Of a stretch of 10,121 nt of DNA, positions 1 through 7,340 are shown in pieces (positions within the stretch are counted from its first letter, which is position 1; each line of letters opens with the position of its first letter). The DNA comes from Phoronis ovalis (Eukaryota; Phoronida; Phoronidae). Under the pieces are notes generated by a model. It saw only the letters and a list, made by a program, of their open reading frames with translations, was not told the DNA's origin and did no database searches. The DNA is taken from positions 1 through 10,121 of the forward strand of contig JAOXYB010046103.1 of NCBI GenBank assembly GCA_028565635.1. The letters run 5' to 3'. The position numbers and the translations under genes are program-made.

Positions 1-270
1 TCACGAATTCCGCTAATTTCCTTTCTTATCATTGCCATTTTCGACGATTTCATAAATTTAATGGCTTAATTGAAGGCTCCAAACATTTCTTTTTCAATCA
101 AAAAAGGGAAGTGGGTAAATTTGTTTAAAAAAAGACAGACTTGCTGAAATGTATTTGAAATTACTTCAAAGTTCCGTATTCGGGTGAATATTTGCCAGTA
201 ACCATGACAATCGCATGCTTTTCATGTTTTTTTTTTGAAAGCCCATGCATTGGTGACTGAAAATGTATAT

Positions 271-364
271 GCCGCCGTGTGAGGTGGCCGTGGCCGACCC
301 GCACATGCGCAGTAGCACGCGCCGCGGAAAGTTCGGCTTGGGAAAATCGGCCGTGGCACTCGGC
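271..364. repeat. CpG-dense GC-rich block, probably a repeat fragment
   Basis: This 94 bp block contains 14 CpG dinucleotides while the flanks are AT-rich. It carries several gccg/cggc words in both orientations and a CACATGCGCAG core resembling an NRF-1 type site. Its last ~17 bases recur at 2215-2231 (GGCCGAGGCATTCGGCA in that copy), so its edge belongs to the repeat shared by the two introns. A mobile-element end is likelier than a promoter, because no gene start is visible next to it. The open frame across it on the minus strand resembles no protein I know. Confidence 0.5.
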
Positions 365-822
365 AAAAATTAGGATACTCAAAGGCTTGTCAGGAATTTG
401 AAAGACTTATTATATAGGGAATTCATCACATAAAACATATTCTGTGATGATATTCCAGTAAACGATATCATCTGTGGCAGGTATAATCAACACATTACTG
501 CCTACAGGAAATGAACAGTATAGAAAAAAACGAACTTGTAAATTCAAGGAGTAAATTTAACGAAAAATAAATAGTCAGAGCTGGGTTAGTAACATATACT
601 CTTGGCAAGCAGTGACTTGTTTAAAAACTATAACCATCAACATGGTACTTATACCCTGTCAGACGTGAGGAATCAGTTAAACCTTTTTATCAACCGAGAA
701 CGGTCTCAGGTTTATAATATGAAACGGGTGAAACCTCATTAAAGCGAATAAAGTCACGTGTTCGCGCTTTACGCTTCTGTCGCTGGGTAGTTAGAATCAT
801 GATTCACGAGGCGTATTGTTTG
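345..822. repeat. Intron repeat, copy 1
   Basis: This copy matches 2208-2628 in the same orientation. Shared blocks include cggcaaaaattag, aaaacatattct, ggtataatcaac, attactgcct, aattcaaggagtaaatt, atctcaggtttataatatg-like text, aagtcacgtgttcg and agaatcatgattcacgag. It has 98 bases (579-676) absent from the other copy, bounded by TCAG on each side. It lies downstream of the last visible lectin exon. It is either a dispersed element or one side of a duplicated gene segment. Confidence 0.85.
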
Positions 823-1051
823 TTTTATGACCAAACATGTCAGCGTCACACTGTGTACTGTTAAAACATTATCCATGTTTAGTGCAACAATTTAGTAATA
901 CATCTAGATGCAACTTTTAAATAAACAATGTTTGTTTCTATTTTTTTTTGTTTTCAAATATAAAACGTTACATACAAATGCCCATGATTCGTTAACGTGC
1001 TGTTCATTATAAGTCAAGATTAATGAAACTGTAATTGCAAGCTTCGCCTAC
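823..1051. other. Intron sequence, nothing recognised
   Basis: AT-rich intron between repeat copy 1 and exon 4. It contains the donor of exon 4 at 1046-1051 and short T runs. No exon or named element was seen. Confidence 0.5.
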
Positions 1052-1300
1052 CTTCAAACTGTTTATGATAGTGTCCCTTGACCACAACTTCACAAATTGT
1101 AAGAAAATCAGTTGCTCCTGGTGTACTTCGTATGTTTACATACAGGTATTGCCCGTACACAATATTCTCACATGTGATATCTTCAGATTTACCATCGGGA
1201 ATGTTGCCTGCTACAAACTTACATCGGTCATATTCAGTGTTTTGATTGTTTGGTGAAGATTGGTTACTTATCCGAATGTCGACGTCATGTAGTCGATAAC
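1052..1300 (-). CDS. Exon 4: C-terminal half of the F-type lectin domain
   Basis: This 249 nt phase 1-1 exon encodes the end of residue 138 and residues 139-220. Arg140 completes the x4-R part of the sugar motif. RLHDVDIRI, FVAGNIPDGKS, YLYVNIRSTPG and FLTICEVVVKG follow in the family order, with Cys164-Cys181 and Cys104-Cys207 as the expected disulfides. N-x-S sequons include NQS at 150-152. The domain ends near Gly213, and a short linker (HYHKQFE) leads to the donor GTAGGC at 1051-1046. The next exon is not recognisable in 1-1045, so it is probably outside the window. Confidence 0.9.
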
Positions 1301-3809
1301 CTTTAATACAGAGCACAAGGAAGTTGCATTATTTATTATGCTGAATACTTTGATACTTAATACACCTGGAATAAGCTGGAATACATTTGCAGAAAACTCT
1401 TCTGCAATAATTACATGCTGTCAGCTATTTTTATTGGTCCAACTGAAATAACTACCTGTCACATTATAAGCAATTGCTTTAACATGATAGCCTTCTTATC
1501 GCAGACCTAGCCACATCGTTGAGTATACTTAATTTGCAAGTTTTAGTTGCGCATGTACCATGTTAATCCCTGAATGTTAAATTGAAAAATCGTAAACTAT
1601 CGCCTAGCCTACTTGTGCATGCTTTTCATGTATTCGGCTTGTTACATACGACAACGATGTACGAGACATGACTCCACGCCCATTTAGAGTGTGTGATGGC
1701 TGTAATAAGTATTACTATATTAATTTACCCGTGTTTGAAACCAACATTTTAGCAGTCTTCGAGTCACATGGCATATCATGTGTGAGTCATATTCAAGCAA
1801 ACCATTCAACATACCAAAGGAATCAGCTCTGTTTGTAATGGTAACTTCAAACACAGCGTATACAACTTGTAGATCAACTCTCCACCAGGGATTAGCTTCT
1901 TTAGACGTGTGGGTACATGTATTGCTTCTGTGGTAGATAGTGTCAACATTCCCATCCACTGCTCTTGCTGGGACGCCATCTTCAATGGTACTTGATTGTA
2001 CAGCTGGTTTGTGTAAAGCAACATTACCTACAATAAAGAAGCAAAACGGTAAGCTAGATATAACCCATAGACAAACACTTTAATTGTTATGGGGTTCCAA
2101 TAAGCAAAAGGCATGTTGTATATCACTTCGGAAAAAGATAATTCAGTTTACAATAATACATTAATTCAATAAAGTGTAACGAAATATATACCAGCAAAAA
2201 ATAAAAAGAAACCGGCCGAGGCATTCGGCAAAAATTAGAGTAGTCAAATGATTGTCAGGAATTTGGAACTCCTATAATATTAGGAAATTCATCACGTAAA
2301 ACATATTCTTTGGTGATAATCAAGTAAACGATATTATCTGTGGTAGGTATAATCAACAAATTACTGCCTGCAGGTAATGAACGGTTTAGAAAAAAAATTA
2401 ATTCGTAGAATTCAAGGAGTAAATTCCAGGAAAAGTGAGTAGTCAGTTAAACTTCATATCAACCGAGAATGATCTCAGGTTTATAATATGTAACAGGTGA
2501 AACCTAAAGGCAAGCTCAGATGTTTGTATTGACTTCGTAATTGCTTATAGCGCACAAAGTCACGTGTTCGTGCTTAACGCTTCCGTCATTACGGATTTAG
2601 AATCATGATTCACGAGCCGTATTGTTTACTAAAAAATAATAATTGATGCAACCAAATTGTCAACAAAATCGTGTTTTATTTATTAATTTGAAATAGGATT
2701 AATAGTGAACAAAAAAGGTGTGCTGGGTGCTGGATTATTAAAAGAAACGAAAAAACTTGTAAACCTCAAAAAGTTCGATACATAAGCTAGTTATTACTAG
2801 GACACATAAGATCTTATTACCATGTTACAATATACTACTTGCACTAGGTGGAACCACTAGTCTCAGACCCAAACGATCACAGCATGTTGCATTATGTGAA
2901 TGAAGAACGACGTAGTTCTGCGTACGCTCACGTGATTCATTCACAAACCCGTATTCTTCACTCGCTGAGCCAAAACCAAAAAAAAAAAAATGTTCTTTGA
3001 TCTAAGAAAATACCCGTTCTCTGAGCTGGTTTTGAAAGGTTCTGACTGTAGCGCCCACAAGTGCATGCAAATAGGATAATAAGTAGGTCATACGCCAATA
3101 CGCATTCACGCTATGTAAGTGCTCGCTCTCTCGAGTTCGCTATAATTAAGCTGAACCATTGCAAAAAAAATAATTTACTTAATTGACAGTCGCTTCCATA
3201 ATACCCAGCAGCACATCCATTACTGCATACCCCAGTGATGTCATCACATGATCCTCCAGATGAGCAGTGACATTCACTCCTACAGTCGTTACCAAATCTT
3301 CCTGACCGACATGCAGCATCTAAAACAGTAAACATGCTTAAACATGCCTTAAGATTGTTAGTCACGTGCTATTTTGTAATTTATTCGAGTTGCTGACAAG
3401 CTACGTGAATCAGCTGCAGAAATGACTGTTCGAGAATCTGGAATTCGGTGCATCGGACACAATGCTCGAATACTAGGATCAGATGAGCGAATGCATGCGA
3501 ATTGACTGTTCGAGTCTACGCTGAATAGATAGGCGTGCTTAACATGGACTGTTAAATGAGTTGAGAAACTAGCCCAGCATGACTTCTTTAACACTGTTAC
3601 CTGAAAAATACACTCTACACTTAACTTTGCGAACGTGATATTACACACCAGTATAGGCCACGTTTGTTTTAACTGCTTACACATGCTTATTCTTCCCAAG
3701 GTCAACATATACAAATTTTGATTTTAAAAAGTGATGGAAGTCAACACTTACCTAACGTACATGTAGTTATAAAGCTGACGATGAAGTAGATTGCCAGACG
3801 TTCATCCAT
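1052..3809 (-). CDS. EGF-like plus F-type lectin (fucolectin) domain protein, 5' part of gene (four exons, 3' end off window)
   Basis: Joining 3809-3752, 3319-3179, 2027-1815 and 1300-1052 gives an open frame of 220 residues with no stop. All introns have GT/AG ends and lie in phase 1. The order is a hydrophobic signal peptide (residues 1-19), one eight-cysteine EGF-like module (20-66) and one F-type lectin domain (67-213). FTP domains bind fucose; in animals they act in innate recognition, fertilisation and cell-surface receptors. The motif H-x26-R-x-D-x4-R is intact as His106, Arg133, Asp135 and Arg140, so fucose binding is plausible. The protein does not end here: the last exon runs into a donor, so further domains (more FTP or EGF units, a membrane segment, or a cytoplasmic kinase or phosphatase) may follow beyond position 1. 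Mollusc genomes carry large families mixing EGF and FTP modules. Domain calls come from motif reading, not a database search. Confidence 0.85.
1301..1814 (-). other. Intron inside the lectin domain
   Basis: A 514 nt phase 1 intron that splits the lectin domain at Gly138, between Asp135 and Arg140 of the fucose motif. Its ends are GTATGT and ttaaag. A 15-base word, gcatgcttttcatgt, at 1617-1631 also occurs at 213-227. Nothing else was recognised. Confidence 0.8.
1815..2027 (-). CDS. Exon 3: N-terminal half of the F-type lectin domain
   Basis: This 213 nt phase 1-1 exon encodes residues 67-137 plus one base. It carries the family signatures NVALHKPAVQSS, ARAVDGN, TCTHT, NPWWRVDL and FEVTITNR. 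His106 (in CTHT) and Arg133 are two of the three fucose-contacting residues of the family, and Asp135 completes the R-x-D core. Cys104 would normally pair with Cys207 in exon 4. The acceptor follows a T-rich run (cttctttattgtag) and the donor is GTATGT. The two neighbouring cysteines that usually follow R-x-D are Ser136 and Phe137 here. Confidence 0.9.
2028..3178 (-). other. Intron between EGF-like and lectin exons
   Basis: An 1151 nt phase 1 intron with donor GTAAAT and acceptor attgtag. It contains repeat copy 2 (2208-2628), a 10-base inverted repeat at 2895-2904 and 2936-2945 (TGTGAATGAA and its complement), and an A run near 2978-2990. No further exon was seen. Confidence 0.75.
2208..2628. 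repeat. Intron repeat, copy 2
   Basis: This is the partner of 345-822, lying in the intron between the EGF-like exon and the first lectin exon. Homology fades after the gtattgttt word at its right end. It lacks the 98-base segment of copy 1 but has about 35 extra bases near 2510-2550. The offset between copies is about 1863 bases at their left ends. Confidence 0.85.
3179..3319 (-). CDS. Exon 2: eight-cysteine EGF-like (MEGF/laminin type) module
   Basis: This 141 nt symmetric phase 1-1 exon encodes residues 20-66. Its eight cysteines are at 23, 32, 36, 38, 44, 51, 55 and 64, in the pattern C-x8-C-x3-C-x-C-x5-C-x6-C-x3-C-x8-C. FGNDC, CHC, CDDITGVC and GYYGSDC are the hallmarks of EGF-like units in MEGF10/SREC and other class F scavenger-receptor proteins. 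The acceptor is ...ctgttttag and the donor GTAAAT. There is one unit only, where many relatives have tandem arrays. It probably acts as a disulfide-stabilised spacer between the N terminus and the lectin domain. Confidence 0.88.
   Translation of the reverse strand: MLHVGQEDLVTTVGVNVTAHLEDHVMTSLGYAVMDVLLGIMEATVN
3320..3751 (-). other. Intron between signal-peptide and EGF-like exons
   Basis: A 432 nt phase 1 intron with donor GTAAGT and acceptor gttttag. The 12-base word TGACTGTTCGAG occurs at 3423-3434 and again at 3503-3514. The long open frame across it looks like chance. Confidence 0.8.
3752..3809 (-). CDS. Exon 1: start codon and signal peptide
   Basis: The ATG at 3809-3807 has A at -3 and G at +4 (caaaATGG), a good animal start context. 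It opens 19 codons: a short charged start (MDER), then a hydrophobic run (LAIYFIVSFITT) typical of a secretory signal peptide. The exon ends TTA-G before the donor GTAAGT, a perfect consensus, leaving phase 1. The split codon becomes Asp when joined to exon 2. A second ATG would need another frame, so this start is the clear choice. Confidence 0.85.
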
Positions 3810-3876
3810 TTTGTCACATAAAAAATGCACTCCACAAGGAAGTAGTTGTAACAACTTTCTAACCACGAAAGCGAGG

Positions 3877-3885
3877 TTTAAAATA
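3877..3885 (-). promoter_or_regulatory. Possible TATA-like box of the lectin gene
   Basis: TATTTTAAA on the minus strand lies about 70 bases upstream of the ATG of exon 1, a plausible distance for a short 5' UTR. No initiator could be singled out. The region is AT-rich, so a chance match is quite possible. Confidence 0.22.
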
Positions 3886-4737
3886 GACTATTGTTAACAA
3901 CTGTATACAAATAACACGCAGCTGAATTTGTCTGACCTTAAAGAGGAAAATAAGAGAACCGTGTCGAATTGTCTGTGTAAGTATTGTACATAATATCAGT
4001 AAATTATATACTGTATTTTAATTGAATTCATGAATATTTTTTATTTATACCGAGTAATAATGTTATTCTTTACTTGTGTAAACCATAAACTGGGTGTTAA
4101 ACAACATATAAATGTTGTCAATATCCAAAGGAGTGTAAGGTTAGTAGCTACTTTCTTCACGATTACGAACACATGCAGTTCAGCCTCCACACCACAACGT
4201 TTTTCAGGTGTATCCCCGGCCGGGTCATGATGGAAGAAGTTAATGATACTAATGAAGTCTGCTGTTATATAAATAATTATAAGATTCAAGTAATAATAAA
4301 AATAATGAAAAATAACTTAATGAAATGTACTTTTATATACGATTTAGAGGAGCCACGCTACTAGGGTCTAGGCTAAGATAACACCTTGGAACAGCTATCC
4401 ATAATATGAATTAATAGATAAGTTCGAAAGAAAACATCACTGCGTTGCATGTTAATCTTGCAGTACTACCGCAGGGTGAGATATAATAACGAAGTATGCG
4501 AACTAACATGAACTATTGTTATTGTTATTATTTTGAAATGTTTTAACTATCAAAAAAATTAATTTTTTTTAGATATCTTTAATGATGAACGCCTTAATGC
4601 TTAAAGTTTGTTTTCAATTAATCTTGCATTTAATCTTGCAGTTCCTGTACCTTATATATACGCAGCTTAAAATATAATAAATATATTCTGGTAAGCAACA
4701 AATGGAAACTCCTATAAACAGACGTCTTAATTTGCCT
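3886..4737. other. Intergenic, no gene recognised
   Basis: AT-rich DNA upstream of the lectin gene. Open frames near 4041-4289 on either strand have no family signature and no convincing splice context. The word ttaatcttgcag occurs at 4452-4463 and 4630-4641, with a shortened form at 4618-4628. It looks like a short local repeat. Confidence 0.5.
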
Positions 4738-5180
4738 AAAGCAAATTGATGTATTTATCAGAGCAAAATTCCAAGCAAGAAATCGTCCACTCTTTGCGAA
4801 TACTATCAAATTAGAATAATGTCATTTTGGATAAAACTTACGCGTCTTATCCTGATAAGGAAATGCTGTTCACCATTTCTAATTAGATTACGAGATACAT
4901 TTTAAGAAAAAATGAAATGTACTAAAAAAGTGTTTCGATATGTTTTTATACTGAAGAGTTAAATCGGCGGACATTTGGATATACTTTAATCGATTATTTG
5001 AATGGTTCTTTATGAATAAATAATGTAAATAAATAAATAGTATATAATTAAATAAATATATCAATACATGAACACATAAATACAAAATTAAATAATATCC
5101 TATTTATATATTTATAATTTTACAACTACCAATCAAACAAAACAACCCTTTCATATAATGATATGATAAATTGTTCACCT
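4738..5180. repeat. Diverged direct repeat, copy A, ending in AAAT-rich DNA
   Basis: This copy shares gcaaaattccaagc, tgcgaatactat, aaattaga/gtaatgtcatttt and aaaacttac with copy B (6923-7340), then tcgattatttga and an AAAT-type run. The offset is 2178 bases at the left blocks and 2241 at the right blocks, so the copies differ by about 63 bases of insertion. The right end is fuzzy. It may be a non-autonomous mobile element with a simple-repeat tail, or an old segmental duplication. Confidence 0.7.
5013..5125. repeat. AAAT-type low-complexity stretch
   Basis: Runs of aaataaataaat and tatataatt with almost no G or C. The reading frame on the minus strand across it is a low-complexity artefact. 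Confidence 0.7.
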
Positions 5181-5523
5181 GCCTTTGTGTTGAAAGCATA
5201 TAGCAATAGTATAAACTTCTGCGCAGAAAAGGCATGAAAATTGGTATTCATTTGTACACTTGTACACTATAAGGGACCTGTATTTTCAATCTTCATCACA
5301 CGTAAGTTGGAGTAATGATTCGTACAAAACGGTGTGTATATATTTGCATTATGACCAAATGACCGAATAATATTCTCAGGGAAATAGTACGAACAGTAAA
5401 GTTTGTGCCAAAACGTTTCAACTAATAATTAGGGATGCTCCTATAGGGGATCAAGCCTATTGGTTTTGTATGATTTCTTTCTTCTTCTTTTTTCTTACTT
5501 TTCCTTTTTCGTTTTCTTCTGCC
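5181..5523. other. Intergenic, with a polypyrimidine tract
   Basis: No gene was seen. At 5473-5519 the plus strand is almost entirely C and T (tttctttcttcttcttttttc and following), just before the first tandem unit. The tract could be a diverged microsatellite. Confidence 0.5.
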
Positions 5524-6250
5524 AATTTTCAGCAAGCTATATCTCGAAGACGGTTATAGCTAGAAACTTGATACTTGATGAGTGAGGCCATTGTTGACAA
5601 AAGGTCATTTGGAGGTCAAAGGAAGAAAAATGTTCTAAAATGATTGTACTGAGTTACAACGAAGTATTTTAGATGTTTTTGAGAATATTTCGGTACTAAA
5701 AGGTTTTATTTTTATTTTTGACATATTTTCAATTAATTTATTGATCTTCCAATGTTCACTAAAACATATCTCAAAGTCTGTTATAGATGACGTTATGATA
5801 TTTGAGATTTGACATTCCCAGGGTCATTGTTGACCTTGGGGTCAAAAGATCATGTAGGGTCAAAGGTCAAAATTCTAAAATCGCTCGAAATATTCCAAAA
5901 TGGTGGTATTAGGTTATAAAAAGGTCATTTTGATGACTTTTTAGAATATTTATGTATAAAACGGTGATTTTTTAAATCATCTTTTAAATTAATTTTATGG
6001 AGGAAACATACTGCCAGTCATAGTGTTTAGTCTAATGAGCTTGAACTTTGAAATATGACCGTCCAAAGTTGACCTTGATGTCAAAAGGTCATCTAGAGGA
6101 GGTCAAGGTTCAAACTCTCAAAATAGCCTAACCTTTTCAGAAAGCATAGCATTCAAGAGGGACATTTTGAGGTCAAGAAGTTCTAAAGCAATGAATTTCT
6201 ATGATTTCCTGAAAACTTCAAAAATGATGTTGAAAGGTAATTTAAAGGTC
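5524..6250. repeat. Three imperfect tandem units of about 237 bp, rich in AGGTCA
   Basis: The landmark gttgac falls at 5593, 5829 and 6068, giving spacings of 236 and 239. Around it each unit repeats an order of parts: a tatctc-like word, ttatag/tcatag, a gttgacc(ttg) core, aaaggtcat or aagatcat, a ggtcaaagg block, then attctaaaat or actctcaaaat text. The landmark tatctc recurs at 5540 and 5767. Units are strongly diverged. AGGTCA occurs about eight times on the plus strand, with TGACCTTG in units 2 and 3. This is satellite-like non-coding DNA. Confidence 0.75.
5857..5869 (+). promoter_or_regulatory. DR1-like pair of nuclear-receptor half-sites
   Basis: GGGTCA, one base, then AGGTCA form a direct repeat with one-base spacing, the layout bound by RXR-type and HNF4-type receptors. 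It lies in the tandem array, whose composition makes such pairs likely by chance, and no promoter is nearby. Function is not supported. Confidence 0.15.
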
Positions 6251-6471
6251 ATATAACGTTCATAAAAGCCAATATGAGCAACCATGCCTTTGCTAAATGG
6301 CTATCTAGTTACCTAGTGCATTTAAATGGTATTCTTTAATGAAATGCGTCAACAAGTATTATTAATAAGAAACGTTTCAGGTCATTAGTCTTAAACCCGT
6401 TTCACAGTGTGATACTTCATCTCACATAGACTGCTTGTAGTACCACATAAGATATGTTTAAATACCGTATG
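6251..6471. other. Intergenic, nothing recognised
   Basis: Right flank of the tandem array. No coding signal was seen. The similar text ataccgta just before 6472 may belong to the inverted-repeat element. Confidence 0.4.
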
Positions 6472-6536
6472 TTCTCTAATAATCGTCTTCCTATTTCAAT
6501 AATCGTCCCTCTAAAAGCAGGGCGATTATTAGAGAA
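6472..6536. mobile_element. Short inverted-repeat element (MITE-like)
   Basis: TTCTCTAATAATCG at 6472-6485 is the exact reverse complement of 6523-6536, giving a 14-base perfect stem. An inner arm, AATAATCGTCCCT at 6499-6511, nearly complements AGGGCGATTATT at 6519-6530. AATAATCGTC is also a direct repeat (6478-6487 and 6499-6508). The left arm is preceded by ataccgtatg and the right arm is followed by aaatga, so terminal repeats may once have been longer. No target-site duplication could be fixed. Confidence 0.5.
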
Positions 6537-6922
6537 AATGAGTTATTTGTTTCAGATGTATGTCTATGCTTGGCAAATGGTCCCAGCCACATGAGTTTTA
6601 CAGTTTTGTTATTCTACATACGGGTCTTAATGTTGTTTTAACATTTTTCTCGAACATACCATCAACAGAACCCTATTAAAGGTCCATAACCATTTTGACG
6701 TATTCATAGAATCGTACTCTGCAATTGCAAACATCTTGAACTAAAACAAAGAAACAAAAAAATTGCTTTATTTCACTCTATTACAATGCCTTTTTTGTTT
6801 GCATGATATATTTCAAAACTGTACATTGTATATATCTTATTAAATTAGATGGTACTATGTCAAGTTTCCCACTCTAGTAAATTGGACCAGACTATAATAG
6901 TGCTAAAGACTGTAATGTCCAA
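6537..6922. other. Intergenic, nothing recognised
   Basis: AT-rich DNA between the small inverted-repeat element and repeat copy B. No exon, RNA gene or clear repeat was seen. Confidence 0.45.
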
Positions 6923-7340
6923 TGCATAAATTTCGCCGGAGCAAAATTCCAAGCGAGAAACAGTCCAATTGTTGCGAATACTATAAAATTAGAGTAATGT
7001 CATTTTGTCTAAAACTTACATACATCTCATTATGATAAGTACATGCTGAGCATCACTTATCATTAGACTCTGAGATAAAATACTACTTATTTAAAAAATC
7101 TGAAATTTGGAATCTTGTTAGATGCTATATGTCACTAACACTAATAAAAATTATTGATGTCAACTGAAGCGTTAAACTAACATGCATGTATGATTATGAG
7201 GGGGACACGGCACAGTGGGGTATATCTTAGTCGATTATTTGAGTAGTTTTAAGTATAAATAAGTAAATAAAATGTATTAAATAAATAAATAATATACCAT
7301 TAATTTATTAATTTGTAGTTTTATAAGTGAATTGTTCAAT
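6923..7340. repeat. Diverged direct repeat, copy B, with AAAT-type tail
   Basis: This is the partner of 4738-5180 in the same orientation. After the shared aaaacttac word at 7012-7020 it holds a hairpin (7033-7062) that copy A lacks in this form, then rejoins copy A at the tcgattatttga word (7231-7242) and the AAAT-rich tail (about 7255-7300). Both copies keep ACTTAC, a splice-donor look-alike on the minus strand, but no exon was confirmed. Confidence 0.7.
7033..7062. repeat. Strong imperfect hairpin
   Basis: TGATAAGT (7033-7040) pairs exactly with ACTTATCA (7055-7062). Inside, ATGCT (7043-7047) pairs with AGCAT (7049-7053) around a single central base, with a small bulge between stems. It is 30 bases long with 13 paired positions on each arm, though a single-base centre means the innermost pairs could not all close. 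It lies inside repeat copy B. Confidence 0.6.

Noticed and set aside
1-165. A second lectin exon expected here if the intron repeats mark a simple tandem duplication
   Set aside because: All minus-strand frames were read; none shows the NVALxKPA or WWRVDL signatures and no good acceptor is present.
161-382. Open frames of 66 and 73 codons on the minus strand across the CpG-rich block
   Set aside because: They are open only because the GC-rich block lacks stop codons. No domain signature, no splice context tied to the lectin gene, and the end of the block is shared with an intron repeat.
3358-3714. A 118-codon open frame on the minus strand
   Set aside because: It lies wholly within the first intron of the lectin gene, whose flanking exons and splice sites are strong. 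Its translation shows no family features.
4030-4364. Overlapping open frames on both strands
   Set aside because: Low-complexity, isoleucine- and asparagine-rich translations from AT-rich DNA, with no recognisable motif and no supporting splice sites.
4888-5085. 65-codon minus-strand frame rich in Tyr, Leu and Phe
   Set aside because: It is a translation of the AAAT-type low-complexity tail, not a membrane protein.
4842-7110. Stop-free stretches ending at ACTTAC (minus-strand GTAAGT) in both copies of the direct repeat, suggesting paired exons
   Set aside because: The two translated pieces are alike because the DNA is homologous. There is no acceptor or domain signature, and the frame is short. 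The donor look-alike alone is not enough.
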